The notes under the pieces: model-generated
What the model saw: the letters and a program-made list of their open reading frames with translations, nothing else
What the model was told of the DNA's origin: nothing
Databases searched by the model: none
NCBI GenBank assembly: GCA_963422745.1
Contig: OY730477.1
Location: forward strand, 2,852,001 to 2,916,000
Source: G963422745 sp963422745
GTDB lineage: Bacteria; Actinomycetota; Acidimicrobiia; Acidimicrobiales; Aldehydirespiratoraceae
Direction of reading: 5' to 3'
DNA: 64,000 nt
Translations under genes and position numbers: made by a program
Shown: one piece after another, positions 1 to 9,278 of the stretch
How positions within the stretch are numbered: position 1 is the stretch's first letter
Layout of the letters: each line of letters opens with the position of its first letter

Positions 1-1
1 C

Positions 2-436
2 GGAGCCGGGGACCACTCCGTGCTCTGGCATACGCTAGGCGTCATCCAGGCCATCAAGAAGGACAACCTCAGCGCGGCGCTGAGGTTCAGCACCGCGCTG
101 TGGGTTGAATCGGTGTTGGTCAATGGCTTGATCAAGTCAATGTTCAAGCGATCAAGGCCGACCCCCGGCGGCCCCGAGTCTTACAACCTGCGCAGGCCCA
201 AGACAACAAGCTTCCCGAGCGGCCACGCCTCGGCAGCGCTTACAGCAGCTGCCATGTTGTCACGCCAGGGCAAGGCCCCTCTTTGGTATGGGTTGGCCGC
301 CATCGTCGCAGCCAGCCGCATTCACGTCCGAATCCACCACGCATCCGACGTGGTCGCAGGTGCCCTCACCGGGGCGCTGCTGGGCCAGGTCATACGACGC
401 TTCGCAAACCGCGTTCAACGACGTCGCTTCGCCTGA
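2..436 (+). CDS. PAP2-family phosphatase, 5'-truncated by window edge
   Basis: C-terminal part of a type 2 phosphatidic acid phosphatase (PAP2/haloperoxidase-like) membrane enzyme, which removes phosphate from lipid phosphates or pyrophosphates. The three PAP2 signature blocks are present in order: K-(x)n-RSRP, PSGHAS, and RIHVRIHHASD with the catalytic His and its Asp. The frame is open to the first base of the window. The first in-window start is GTG at 20, but coding probability continues upstream, so the true start is probably outside. The exact lipid substrate cannot be told from sequence. Confidence 0.85.
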   Translation, partial: GAGDHSVLWHTLGVIQAIKKDNLSAALRFSTALWVESVLVNGLIKSMFKRSRPTPGGPESYNLRRPKTTSFPSGHASAALTAAAMLSRQGKAPLWYGLAAIVAASRIHVRIHHASDVVAGALTGALLGQVIRRFANRVQRRRFA

Positions 437-491
437 CATATCTCATATCCGCTGATATCAAATAACCGCCGACCGAATCAGGCCGGGTCGA

Positions 492-674
492 TCAGTTGAC
501 CGCAGCGGGCGCCACGGGTTCAGAAGCCACATAGGTGAGAAGCATTCGGAGGTCCAACAACAGATCCGACACCTCGGCGCTTGATACCAGTTCACGGCGA
601 TGAAGATCCCCCAGGTGACGATCGATCAGCAAGAGCGCCTCGTCGGTCTTCGCCCCGTCGATTAGTTCCGTCAT
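492..674 (-). CDS. small hypothetical protein, 60 aa
   Basis: Short acidic, leucine-rich protein starting MTELIDGAKTDEALLLID. It is predicted mostly helical with no membrane segment. It fills the gap between the PAP2 gene and the SDR and reads opposite to both. I do not recognise a family; the composition and ATG start make it plausible as a real small gene, but the evidence is compositional only. Confidence 0.45.
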   Translation of the reverse strand: MTELIDGAKTDEALLLIDRHLGDLHRRELVSSAEVSDLLLDLRMLLTYVASEPVAPAAVN

Positions 675-829
675 GACATGACCCTAGCCGCGGTCAATCC
701 CGCGACAACTCTGCAGGTCGATAATTCGAATGCGTATGCCTCGTGAAGGCGAATTCGCAGAGATCAGAGCACCCGGGTGATCGTTGGCTTGAGTATTCGC
801 ATCCAAGCGCCCGGGTCTACGATCTGTTG

Positions 830-1603
830 ATGGACATTCGAGGCACAGTTGTGGTCGTGACAGGCGGAGCTAGCGGCATCGGTCAAGCAATGGCACGACG
901 CTTCGCTACCGACGGTGCAGGCACGGTGATAGTGGCTGACATCAACGGTGAAGGTGCGCAGTCCGTGGCCGATGAGATTGGCGGGCGGGCCGAGCAAATC
1001 GACATGACCGACGAAAAGTCCCAGATAGACCTGATCAACCGGACAGAGGCCGATGTCGGGCCGATCGAGTTGTGGTGCGGCAATGCTGGAGTTGGTGCCG
1101 ACGGTGGAGTGGAGCTCGAAAACGACGTCTGGAACTTCACTTGGAACGTCAACGTGATGGCTCACGTGATAACCGCACGCCACATGATCCCCCATTGGAC
1201 CGAACGGGGCAGCGGCCATTTCCTGATAACTGCATCGGCAGCCGGGCTACTCACAAACCTCGGAACCGCTCCCTATGCCGTCACCAAGCATGGTGCTGTG
1301 GCGCTCGCTGAGTGGCTAGCCATCACATACGGCCATCAGGGGATCCGCGTGTCTTGTCTATGTCCACAAGGTGTACGCACGCCGATGACAGAGGCCGAGG
1401 ACCGACTTGCCATTGACGTCGTGCGAGCGGAGGGAATGATCGAGCCCTGCGACGTGGCCGAGGCGGTGGCCGTTGGCTTGGCGGAGGACTCTTTTCTTAT
1501 CCTTCCGCACCCGGAGGTGAAGACCTACGAACTACGGCGAGCTGGCGACCGGCAGCGCTGGCTCAACGGTATGCAACGACTTCATGCGTCACTAGTCGGC
1601 TGA
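830..1603 (+). CDS. short-chain dehydrogenase/reductase
   Basis: Classical SDR of 257 aa, an NAD(P)-dependent oxidoreductase. The N-terminal Rossmann motif TGGASGIG, the NAG motif after beta-4, a Ser in ITASAAG and the catalytic YAVTK (YxxxK) are all visible. The reading frame is open further upstream to a GTG at 743, but the protein family normally begins a few residues before the TGGASGIG motif, so ATG 830 (MDIRG) is chosen. Substrate unknown; SDRs of this type in actinobacteria often act on steroid or acyl-CoA derived alcohols, which is only an association. Confidence 0.88.
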   Translation: MDIRGTVVVVTGGASGIGQAMARRFATDGAGTVIVADINGEGAQSVADEIGGRAEQIDMTDEKSQIDLINRTEADVGPIELWCGNAGVGADGGVELENDVWNFTWNVNVMAHVITARHMIPHWTERGSGHFLITASAAGLLTNLGTAPYAVTKHGAVALAEWLAITYGHQGIRVSCLCPQGVRTPMTEAEDRLAIDVVRAEGMIEPCDVAEAVAVGLAEDSFLILPHPEVKTYELRRAGDRQRWLNGMQRLHASLVG

Positions 1604-1613
1604 GTCCAACCCG

Positions 1614-2594
1614 TCAAGGTGCGGGAGCCAGATCCTCGATGGCGGTCTTGACGTTGACCCCCGGGAACGGCATGAGTGCCAGAACCGGACAGTTCACACC
1701 GGCATCGACATATCGCCGGACATGGGCCTTGCACTCGTCGGGTGAACCGTGGATCAACAGGTCATCAATCACCGAGTCAGGGATTTTCGCCAGTGAGCCC
1801 CTGCGGTCACCCGCAGCCCACTGTTCCCAGTGCTCGGCGAGGTCGTCGCCTCTCCCCATCCATTCGTGAAACGCCCGGTATACGCCGACATTGAGATAGG
1901 CGGCGATTGCATACTTTCCCGCAGACAGTGCCTGCTCACGGTCCGACGTTGGTGCCACGAACAAGCGAGCTGCGATCTCTGCGTCAGGATTCTCCTCACG
2001 AACAATCCCTGAGACCCGCTCGGCATCGGCGACCGAAAGCCAATTCACAATCGCGCCGTCACTTTCGCGGCCCGCTAAGCGCAGCATCCGCTCACGCAAC
2101 GCCGCCACCATGATCTTGACCGGACTCTCCACCGCAACACCGAGACGGAAACCACGGACCGAAAACGTTTCGTACTCCTCGGTGACCTTGTTGCCCTTCA
2201 GGGCGGCCCTGAGAAAACGGACGGTGTCTCGAACCCGGCGATAGGGATTGGTGAAGGCAATGCCGTTCCAGTTCTTGACGATGACGTCGGACGACGAACC
2301 AATACCGGCAACGAACCCACCAGCCGAGGCTGAGGCCATTGATGCGACTGATTGCGCCAGGAGCCCGGGACCGCGTGTAAAGGCCGGAAGGATTGCGGTG
2401 CCCAGGCGCAGCGAGGGCGTCCAGACCGAGGCGAGCGCCAGCGGGGTGAGCCCATCTGATCCGTTGGACTCCGCCGTCCAGACGTCTGTGTAGCCGTTGC
2501 TTTCGAGAGCCTCGAAGCGTTCACGCTGTGCATGCAACGGACCGTCGAACGGGACAGTCATGCCGTAACGAGTTGGGGTATCCGGTCCAGTCAT
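1614..2594 (-). CDS. luciferase-like (probably F420-dependent) oxidoreductase
   Basis: 326-aa luciferase-like monooxygenase superfamily protein (TIM barrel). Typical features are an N-terminal beta strand MTVPFDG, a WTAES segment after the first helix, and LRLGTAILPAF followed by RGPGLLAQ. The family in actinobacteria usually binds F420 or FMN. The gene converges on the upstream SDR (10 bp between their ends). The oxidised substrate is not predictable. Confidence 0.85.
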   Translation of the reverse strand: MTGPDTPTRYGMTVPFDGPLHAQRERFEALESNGYTDVWTAESNGSDGLTPLALASVWTPSLRLGTAILPAFTRGPGLLAQSVASMASASAGGFVAGIGSSSDVIVKNWNGIAFTNPYRRVRDTVRFLRAALKGNKVTEEYETFSVRGFRLGVAVESPVKIMVAALRERMLRLAGRESDGAIVNWLSVADAERVSGIVREENPDAEIAARLFVAPTSDREQALSAGKYAIAAYLNVGVYRAFHEWMGRGDDLAEHWEQWAAGDRRGSLAKIPDSVIDDLLIHGSPDECKAHVRRYVDAGVNCPVLALMPFPGVNVKTAIEDLAPAP

Positions 2595-2640
2595 CTTCGG
2601 ACTCTAGGTGACTGTCACACCCCCTCCCCATAGTAGAGAC

Positions 2641-2823
2641 ATGTCCGATCAGCTAGTTCTCATAAGCCTTGACCCACAAGAGCGCTTTGACCACCGAAAA
2701 CGGCTCGACCCGGCCACGCTGGAACGGGGTCGTCGGGGGATCGCCGACGCTCGGGAGGTACTACGAACCGTCCGTCTGGAGGTTGGTACCGGCAACCGAA
2801 GAAACCTTGGTGCCACAACGTAA
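2641..2823 (+). CDS. small hypothetical protein, 60 aa
   Basis: Begins MSDQLVLISLDPQERFDH and is highly charged (many Arg/Glu), compatible with a small soluble regulator. The ORF extends 11 codons upstream to a GTG, but ATG 2641 gives the more natural N-terminus. It is divergent from the luciferase-like gene and is followed closely by a stable hairpin. No family recognised. Confidence 0.4.
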   Translation: MSDQLVLISLDPQERFDHRKRLDPATLERGRRGIADAREVLRTVRLEVGTGNRRNLGATT

Positions 2824-2836
2824 CTGTCGGTAGCTT

Positions 2837-2857
2837 CGTCCTGCTTCGGCGAGGACG
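2837..2857 (+). terminator. GC-rich hairpin with UUCG loop
   Basis: CGTCCT-GC-TTCG-GC-(G)-AGGACG forms a strong stem with a UUCG tetraloop and one bulged G, 14 bp after the stop of the small ORF. There is no T run afterwards, so this is a hairpin-only terminator candidate. Confidence 0.4.
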
Positions 2858-2917
2858 GCTCCACATGCTAGGTATTGCACTGGACAGATCCCTGGACCCG
2901 CCACCGACTATGTCATC

Positions 2918-3541
2918 ATGATTCCGTTGCGTGCAGCCCGTCTGGTAACGCTATTGATGTTTGCGCTGGCCTCAGGAGAGTGGGCTAGCGCAGACGAGAA
3001 TCCAGTTGAGAGAATCGCCGACGCCACCACCGAAGTCATCAGTACCGGGAATGTCCGCATACACAGCGGCACGGCGTACGTCGGCACAGCCGATACGGAT
3101 TATCGGATAGAACCCAACGCCACAGTGCAAAGAGTCGTGGACGGCGACACGATCGAGGTGGATATCGGGGGACGCACGCAGCGTGTTCGACTTCTCGGGA
3201 TTGATACCCCAGAAACCGTGGCACGAACCAAGCCCGTCCAATGCTTCGGGCCCGAGGCGAGCGCATACCTGTCCCGTGCCCTGCCGGAGGGAAGCGCCAT
3301 CACCTTGATCATTGACAACGAGTCCCACGATCACTACGGCCGACTCTTGGGATACGTGGTTCGCTCCCATGACATGTTGTTCATCAATCTCGACCTGATC
3401 GAGAATGGCTACGCCGGTGTGCTCATCATCGAGCCGAACACCTACTACCAGGGCGTCTTCGAAGCCGCCGAGGCCAGAGCTCGAAGATCCTCTGCGGGTC
3501 TGTGGGGTGCGTGCGGAGGGCTCGACGTCCCGCTCAGGTAA
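2918..3541 (+). CDS. secreted thermonuclease (SNase-like) protein
   Basis: 207 aa. An N-terminal signal peptide (MIPLRAARLVTLLMFALASG...WASA, cleavage near residue 26) is followed by a spacer and a staphylococcal-nuclease domain. The active-site pattern is clear: RVVDGDTIEV, then RLLGIDTPE (Arg, Asp and Glu), then YGRLLGYV with the second catalytic Arg. SNases cleave DNA/RNA using Ca2+. The C-terminal AEARARRSSAGLW is typical of the secreted bacterial branch. The next gene starts 10 bp after the stop, suggesting co-transcription. Confidence 0.9.
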   Translation: MIPLRAARLVTLLMFALASGEWASADENPVERIADATTEVISTGNVRIHSGTAYVGTADTDYRIEPNATVQRVVDGDTIEVDIGGRTQRVRLLGIDTPETVARTKPVQCFGPEASAYLSRALPEGSAITLIIDNESHDHYGRLLGYVVRSHDMLFINLDLIENGYAGVLIIEPNTYYQGVFEAAEARARRSSAGLWGACGGLDVPLR

Positions 3542-3551
3542 CTTCGGCTGT

Positions 3552-4400
3552 GTGCGATCACTTGCAAGCACACTCGGATACGACGATCAGCAACGGCTGC
3601 TGATCGTCAGCACCGACCTCATCGGATCCACCCATGCGGCGACGGCGGCAGGCATCATGGCCCTACGGGAAGGTGCCGCCACCACAGCCACGTTGATGAT
3701 GCCCGCGCCGTGGGCGCGCCACGCAGGCGATGTGTTTACCAGGACTGCGCATCCAGCCGACGACGTGGGCATTCACCTAACGCTGAACTCCGAGTTGGAC
3801 TTCTTTCGATGGGGACCACTAACCCAAGCACCAAGCCTTTTGGACGGCGACGGTGGTTTCCCCCGCACCATCGCCGATTTGTGGGACCACGCCGATCTCT
3901 CCGAGGTCCGGCGCGAGTGTCGTGCCCAAGTCGAGCGGGCAACCATGTGGGGGATCGACATCACCCATCTCACAACCCATCTGGGTGCCATGCAGCAACG
4001 ACCCGAGTTCTTTGACGTAATGCTTGATATCGCATGTGAGTTCAAGTTGCCCGTCCGTCTCGAAAGCAGCCGGGCCGAGATCGACGCCGGATTCCCGTTC
4101 CGCCGTCTTGCCGCCGAAGCTGGGGTATTCACGCCCGACAGTTTCCGGCTTGTGCGAGGCGGGTCCCGAGCCCATCTGCACCGTGTTCTCGCCGATCCAC
4201 CAGCAGGTGTCACCGAGGTGTCACTGCAGCCTGCGTTGGACTGTGAGGAGATAAGGGCCGTCGATCCGTCGGCCACAACCCGAATCGATGACCTCGCCGT
4301 ACTGATGGATCCGACACTGCCACAACGTCTGAACCGAATCGGGTTCACAACGATCGGTTATCGAGTGATCCGCGATGCCTTGCGTGAACACTTGCGGTAG
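3552..4400 (+). CDS. ChbG/YdjC-type polysaccharide deacetylase-like protein
   Basis: 282-aa carbohydrate deacetylase-like hydrolase. Visible landmarks are LLIVSTDLIGSTHAAT at the N-terminus (the usual NADD is STD here), DVGIHLTLNSE and the metal motif ITHLTTHLGAM. GTG 3552 is selected because the upstream extension overlaps the nuclease gene in another frame and carries no family sequence. The family removes acetyl groups from amino sugars; the replaced first Asp means the metal site may differ. Probably co-transcribed with the nuclease. Confidence 0.8.
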   Translation: MRSLASTLGYDDQQRLLIVSTDLIGSTHAATAAGIMALREGAATTATLMMPAPWARHAGDVFTRTAHPADDVGIHLTLNSELDFFRWGPLTQAPSLLDGDGGFPRTIADLWDHADLSEVRRECRAQVERATMWGIDITHLTTHLGAMQQRPEFFDVMLDIACEFKLPVRLESSRAEIDAGFPFRRLAAEAGVFTPDSFRLVRGGSRAHLHRVLADPPAGVTEVSLQPALDCEEIRAVDPSATTRIDDLAVLMDPTLPQRLNRIGFTTIGYRVIRDALREHLR

Positions 4401-4414
4401 AAGGGACAGGCCGA

Positions 4415-4807
4415 TCAATCCGATATCTGATTCTGCAGCGAACTCAAAACAGCAATCATCGAGGCGCGCAGTTCGCGTAGATCGGTCAACCAGACGGCGT
4501 AGCGGCCTTCCAGGCGCATCGCCCCGTTCATGTAGGCAACTTCGGGGGCCACAGTGCCGTTGACGATGGCCAAAGCATCGTCATAGTCGATGGTGATGGC
4601 GATGTCGGATTTGGTGGTCGCCGGACCCGACGCCAGGGTCATGACCTCGCCTTGTTCTATTACCAGGTGACAACTAAGCCGTCCCTGCGGCGCACTCTTC
4701 ACTGTGTACTGGACTACTGCTGACACATTACAGCCACCGGCTGCACCACCTGTAAGCCCCTTTACGGCTGCAGCCGCTGCAACGAACCAGTCCGCGGACT
4801 CACACAT
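4415..4807 (-). CDS. SCP2 sterol-carrier-like domain protein
   Basis: 130-aa protein with an SCP2-like lipid-binding fold: GRLSCHLVIEQGEV, then SDIAITIDYDDALAIVNG and the conserved AYMNGAMRLEG. Such proteins bind hydrophobic ligands non-catalytically. The ORF extends upstream through the neighbouring Mca gene in another frame; ATG 4807 lies 17 bp after the Mca stop and is the sensible start. Likely in one transcript with mca. Confidence 0.78.
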   Translation of the reverse strand: MCESADWFVAAAAAVKGLTGGAAGGCNVSAVVQYTVKSAPQGRLSCHLVIEQGEVMTLASGPATTKSDIAITIDYDDALAIVNGTVAPEVAYMNGAMRLEGRYAVWLTDLRELRASMIAVLSSLQNQISD

Positions 4808-4824
4808 ACTCAAGTGCAGATCCC

Positions 4825-5682
4825 CTATTCGCGAATGCCAGCGAAGAGGTCGTCCTCGGGCAGAGTGACCCAGCCCGGACCCGCTGCGAGTCGGTAGTCG
4901 TCGATCGGGTGGATTTTCTTTTCGATCTCCCAAGGCAACCCGAACCAAAACGAGGAGTCCGGGTCAATCTGGGTGGCGTGGGCCAGCAGACCGTCTCGCC
5001 TCACGCTCTCGAACCCCTCAATCGATACTCGTGTGGTGATCTTGGCATCACTGTCAGGACCGGCGAACCAACGATCGTCGTAGGGAGATTCCAAACCGAG
5101 ATCCAAGAACGCCTGATGGCGGGCCCGCAGACGAGCTCGGGACCAACTCGAATAATAAACCTTGGTGACATCCCAGGCATCGCCAAGTTCAAGACGATAA
5201 GTGTGGTCCCGTGCCCTCGCCACGGCGGGGTGGGTGATCTCATACACCCTGAGATGGTCGGGATGGTTGTAGGTGCCCTGTTCGTCGGGATACGTAACGA
5301 TCACCTGTGGCCGTTCTTTGCGTATCAGGCGCACCAAGCGGTCCACCGCCTCGTCCAGAGGGGCTGCTGCGAAGCAATCGTCGCGGCGGTTGGTATCACT
5401 GTCGGCCATACCCGAGTCGCGATAGCCGAGCATGTGAACCTGCTCATAACCGATTACCTCGGCGGCGGCCAACAGCTCCGCTTGGCGGATTGCCTTCATA
5501 TTGTTACGAACTTCGTCGCAATCCATGGCCGGGTTAAGAATCTCGCCTTCTTCTCCACCGGTACAACAAACCAGAACTGTGCGAATCCCTTCGGCTCGAT
5601 AGCGGGCGATCGTGCCTGCACCCTTGGAGGCCTCGTCGTCGGGGTGGGCGTGCACGGTGAGAATACACAACGAATCGGTCAT
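4825..5682 (-). CDS. mca: mycothiol S-conjugate amidase-like PIG-L deacetylase
   Basis: 285 aa, LmbE/PIG-L superfamily. The zinc-site motif AHPDDEASKGAG near the N-terminus and the second metal His in YNHPDHLRV are intact. TGGEEGEILNPAMD is characteristic of Mca/MshB, and Mca is preferred over MshB from this segment and the overall length. Mca hydrolyses mycothiol S-conjugates to detoxify electrophiles, which implies a mycothiol-producing actinobacterium. A downstream SCP2-like gene follows at 17 bp. Confidence 0.85.
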   Translation of the reverse strand: MTDSLCILTVHAHPDDEASKGAGTIARYRAEGIRTVLVCCTGGEEGEILNPAMDCDEVRNNMKAIRQAELLAAAEVIGYEQVHMLGYRDSGMADSDTNRRDDCFAAAPLDEAVDRLVRLIRKERPQVIVTYPDEQGTYNHPDHLRVYEITHPAVARARDHTYRLELGDAWDVTKVYYSSWSRARLRARHQAFLDLGLESPYDDRWFAGPDSDAKITTRVSIEGFESVRRDGLLAHATQIDPDSSFWFGLPWEIEKKIHPIDDYRLAAGPGWVTLPEDDLFAGIRE

Positions 5683-5745
5683 CGATTCCCGACGATACCG
5701 GACGATTCCGGATCGTCGCGTCCAGGATCGACCGTAGTGGTGGAC

Positions 5746-6966
5746 TCAGTGGGTCAGTGGTTCGAGTTCAGTTTCGTCGCCCAGATCAATGAGCCGCCAG
5801 CCGCACATCCGAGCCAATAGTTCGCGGCCCTCGTCGGGGCCGACAGCTATGAGTTCGTCGCCGTTAAGCAGCGTTGTCCGACCACGGGGACGGTAGATGT
5901 ACTGACCACCTCGGCGGATGGCGAGTACGGAAAAACCCGGCTCAATGTTGAGTTGCAGTTCGGCTAATCCGGACCGGTCGGCGTCGCTGCCGGGGCGAAT
6001 CGGGAGCCGAACGACGACCTCGTCGCTGTCACCGAGAGCAATTCCCAGGATTGGATGAACCTCTGAGCGGTGTTCAATGATCCAGACCATCTGCTTGGCC
6101 GAATCACCTATGTCCTCGGCTGCCTGGCTCAGGTGAAGCAGGCCCCGCAGCGGCGACGGGTCGACCCTGTCTGCAGCCGCGCGCAACACCCACAGCTCGA
6201 GGCGATCCTTCATCTCATCGAGACGGTCCTCAAGGTGACGAACTTCGGCGGCAAGGCCCATATCTGCAAAGACCAGCGCCGAATAGGCAAGACCCACCGC
6301 CACCTCCGACAGGTTCTTCATCTCAACCAGCACGTCAACAGCACGATCCAAGTCGGTTACGAAGGGATCGTCGTCGTTGGTTCTGGGCTGCCACGGCAGC
6401 GCTGCTGCGAGTTCCCGCAGCGGGGCGATGCCGTCGGGCGAACCACGCAGAAACAACACGTCGTCAGGCAGCAGCACCAGATCACCATCAATGTCAGTGA
6501 TCCATGTGCGTTCGCGGCGCACCGCCATTATCCGCATGCCGGTATGCACCGGTAGTTCGTGAGCACTCAGCGTGCGATGAGCGAGATGGCTTCCGCTGCT
6601 CACCCGCACCCGATGACTCACCTCTTCGGCCTCGGACAGGTTGGCGACCAACTGTGCCGGGATACCGACCCGGTGAGTGACGATCCGTGCGATGTCCACG
6701 GCGTCATTGGCGATGCGTTCGATGGCGCTGATCACCTGCAGCACCGACGACATACCTGCGGACTCTTTGGGTTTACGCACAGCCATGATGCATACGCTGC
6801 GCATGTCCTGGACGAGGTCGCTCATCTTCTCCTCGAGGGCGCTCACCTCCTCGGCCATGTCAGGATCGCCGAAAAAGAGCGCTGCGTATGCCAGATCGAC
6901 CATAAGTTCAGAATCGTCTTTGGCCTCAGCCAGCATTTCACGCAGGTTGCGTGGTCTTTCGTCCAT
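5746..6966 (-). CDS. PhoU / TrkA_C duplicated regulatory subunit
   Basis: 406 aa made of two PhoU-like helical halves, each followed by a TrkA_C (RCK-C) ligand-binding module (first near residues 130-195 with LPVHTGMRIMAVRR; second near residues 330-400 with GFSVLAIRRGGQYIY). It is encoded just after an MgtE/SLC41-type transporter and is probably its cytoplasmic regulatory partner. ATG 6966 is preferred to the upstream start at 6990 because AAGGAG lies 5 nt before it. The pairing of PhoU+TrkA_C with an MgtE-type membrane protein is conserved in actinobacteria. Confidence 0.82.
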   Translation of the reverse strand: MDERPRNLREMLAEAKDDSELMVDLAYAALFFGDPDMAEEVSALEEKMSDLVQDMRSVCIMAVRKPKESAGMSSVLQVISAIERIANDAVDIARIVTHRVGIPAQLVANLSEAEEVSHRVRVSSGSHLAHRTLSAHELPVHTGMRIMAVRRERTWITDIDGDLVLLPDDVLFLRGSPDGIAPLRELAAALPWQPRTNDDDPFVTDLDRAVDVLVEMKNLSEVAVGLAYSALVFADMGLAAEVRHLEDRLDEMKDRLELWVLRAAADRVDPSPLRGLLHLSQAAEDIGDSAKQMVWIIEHRSEVHPILGIALGDSDEVVVRLPIRPGSDADRSGLAELQLNIEPGFSVLAIRRGGQYIYRPRGRTTLLNGDELIAVGPDEGRELLARMCGWRLIDLGDETELEPLTH

Positions 6967-6982
6967 CAGGGCTCCTTGTACA

Positions 6983-8218
6983 TCATGCAACGCCCACTGC
7001 GACGAGGGCGAGAATCATTGCGAACACGCCGACGAAGTCGAGCGAGGAGGAAACCATCGGGATCCCGAACGTGTCGGGATCCAGCCCGAAGCGCACCGCA
7101 GCGATGGTCGAGTAGTAAGAAACCATCACCGCGCAGACCGTCGCGATTACCCCACCGAGCATGGCAACAGCAACGACTTCGCCCAGACCCGGACTCTGCG
7201 CGCCGATCATATTTCCGCCAGCCTGCGCGACCACACCCGCCACTGCGAACACGGGTATCGACAACACGAAGATCATGGCGAGGTCGCCACCTGCTTCGCG
7301 CGTCGGCAGAGGTGCGGGCCGGATTAACCCTAGATGCAGTTTCGACGACAGCCGGCTCGACAGGACGCCGCCGAGGTTCCCGGCGGTGCTCAAGAAGCCC
7401 GGCAGAAGCACCAACATCACCGGATATGCGACAAAGTCGTCGAGTCGCTTCTCGATGGCGATGCCAGCGATCAGGTCAAGCGCTGCTGCCAGCACGAGGA
7501 TCGGCAAAGACTCCACCATGATTGTTCTCAGCTCGCTATGGCGAACACGAAGCGACCACACACTGCCTGCCAAGGCCAGGATCGTGACCACGATGGCGAT
7601 GGCGGGTGTTACGCCTTTGATTCCGGCCAGTTCGGCGGCCCAGATCAGCGCTGGCAGGGTCACCACGTCTCCGGCGGCAGTCACCAACGGTGCCGCCACG
7701 TTGTCAAGGTCCCAGCCGCGGCGGACCGAGCCAGCTGCGATACCCAAGGTGATGGCCAAGACGACAACCGAGGCCAGTAGTCCGCTGATTGTGCTCACGA
7801 CCACGAAATCGGCGATCGACATGGTGGGCGATACATCAAAGACAATGGCGACGCCTTTGGCCAACACGGCCAAGATCACCGCCATGGTCAAGCTGAGCAC
7901 CATCGCTGCGGCGGTGTTTTGGCCAACCACCGTGTCGAGACGGAGGCTGGGCCGGAACACACCGGCATGGATTGATGTTCCGAGCCTGCTCCCGAGAGCA
8001 CCGAACACGTTGCCCTTTACGGCCAAGGCGGCAGGAACCAGCAACAGCAGTCCTGGTAACTCCTCAAGGGTGCCGGTTGTTACAGCGAGGGTCACACCGG
8101 CCACCAGGCTCGCTAAGACCGCTGTCAACAGCGCTGTAAAGCTGTCGCGATAAGCGGACGGACTACCACCCAGAAGGGCTCGGGTCAGACGCGCAAGACG
8201 GCGAGGACGGCGACCCAC
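6983..8218 (-). CDS. MgtE/SLC41-type divalent cation transporter
   Basis: 411-aa polytopic membrane protein with two MgtE integral-membrane domains in tandem: PGLLLLVPAALAVKGNVFGA in the first half and PVMLVLLPGFLSTAGNLGGV in the second. The motif GWDLDNVAAPLVTAAGDV matches the ion-path signature of MgtE/SLC41. Predicted Mg2+ (or Co2+) transport. It lacks the N-terminal and CBS domains of classical MgtE; the separate PhoU/TrkA_C protein encoded 16 bp downstream may take the regulatory role. Confidence 0.87.
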   Translation of the reverse strand: MGRRPRRLARLTRALLGGSPSAYRDSFTALLTAVLASLVAGVTLAVTTGTLEELPGLLLLVPAALAVKGNVFGALGSRLGTSIHAGVFRPSLRLDTVVGQNTAAAMVLSLTMAVILAVLAKGVAIVFDVSPTMSIADFVVVSTISGLLASVVVLAITLGIAAGSVRRGWDLDNVAAPLVTAAGDVVTLPALIWAAELAGIKGVTPAIAIVVTILALAGSVWSLRVRHSELRTIMVESLPILVLAAALDLIAGIAIEKRLDDFVAYPVMLVLLPGFLSTAGNLGGVLSSRLSSKLHLGLIRPAPLPTREAGGDLAMIFVLSIPVFAVAGVVAQAGGNMIGAQSPGLGEVVAVAMLGGVIATVCAVMVSYYSTIAAVRFGLDPDTFGIPMVSSSLDFVGVFAMILALVAVGVA

Positions 8219-8296
8219 ACCATCAAGTTAGGTGGGTCGCTGCGGCGATCCGGCGCGATTCACCTCGGGTGAAAGAAATACTGATGTCGTTGGCTT

Positions 8297-9238
8297 TCAT
8301 GCGAGCCGCTCGGCGGCGGACCTGCCCAGCGCGCTCAGGATCTCCAGGCAGTCGTTCCAAGTTGAATGCAGCACCTGCTGCACCGGCTCCACGGAGGTGA
8401 TCCGACTCTGCACCTGGCCACTCATAGCGAGCCCGCTTTCCATGTCGCCACCGAAGTACGTTGCCATCATGGCGTCGCGGTCAAGCACAGCCTGGGCGTC
8501 CTGAGTGTCGAGGTAGTCGGCTTTTTGCGTGCGCATGACCCTCATGGCCGGGCGATGTCTTCGGTTGGCCATCACCGTGTCGGTCTCTGCGCTGTCTATG
8601 ATCGCCTGTTTCCAGTTGTCGTGGATGGGCGACTCCGCGGAGGCCACCATTCGTGTGCCCATCTGTACGCCGTCTGCACCCATGGCCAAGGCAGCGGCCA
8701 TGGAGCGGCCATCGACGATGCCACCGGCAGCCACGATCGGCACGTCGTAACGTTCGGCGATCTCGGGGACGAGCACCAACGTTGAGGCCCCGTCGGCGTT
8801 CTTGAATCCCCCTCCCTCAACACCCTCAACGATCAGACCGTCAACCCCGGCGTCAACCGCCTTCGCTGCGCCGCGCAGGGTCGGCACCACATGGAACGTG
8901 ATGATGCCCAACTCCTTGAGTCGCGGCACGAGCACGGCCGGATCCCCTGCCGAAGTCGTGACGAAGTTGATGCCGTTGTCCGAAACGAAGTCGACCATCT
9001 CAAGCGGGTCACGTATGAACAACTGTGCAAGGTTGACCCCAAAGGGCTTGTCGGTGAGTTCTCCCATCGTGGCTATCTCGGCTTTGATGATTTCGAGTTC
9101 CCCCGAGGAGGTTTCGATGATGCCCAGCCCTCCGGCGTTGGAGACCGCCGACGCCAGCCTCGAACGGGCGATCCATCCCATGGGAGCTTGGATGATGGGT
9201 ATCTCGATCCCCAACAGATCGGTGACGCGTGTGCGCAT
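8297..9238 (-). CDS. nitronate monooxygenase family FMN enzyme
   Basis: 313-aa TIM barrel of the nitronate monooxygenase (2-nitropropane dioxygenase) family. It starts MRTRVTDLLGIEIPIIQAPM, with the FMN-binding glycine-rich strands VPIVAAGGIVDG and GADGVQMGTRM visible. The family oxidises alkyl nitronates; actinobacterial paralogues are often of unknown substrate. It lies 40 bp downstream of dnaE2 on the same strand. Confidence 0.85.
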   Translation of the reverse strand: MRTRVTDLLGIEIPIIQAPMGWIARSRLASAVSNAGGLGIIETSSGELEIIKAEIATMGELTDKPFGVNLAQLFIRDPLEMVDFVSDNGINFVTTSAGDPAVLVPRLKELGIITFHVVPTLRGAAKAVDAGVDGLIVEGVEGGGFKNADGASTLVLVPEIAERYDVPIVAAGGIVDGRSMAAALAMGADGVQMGTRMVASAESPIHDNWKQAIIDSAETDTVMANRRHRPAMRVMRTQKADYLDTQDAQAVLDRDAMMATYFGGDMESGLAMSGQVQSRITSVEPVQQVLHSTWNDCLEILSALGRSAAERLA

Positions 9239-9278
9239 GGCGGCCGAGGGTACCCGTCGCTGATACCGGATCGATCAC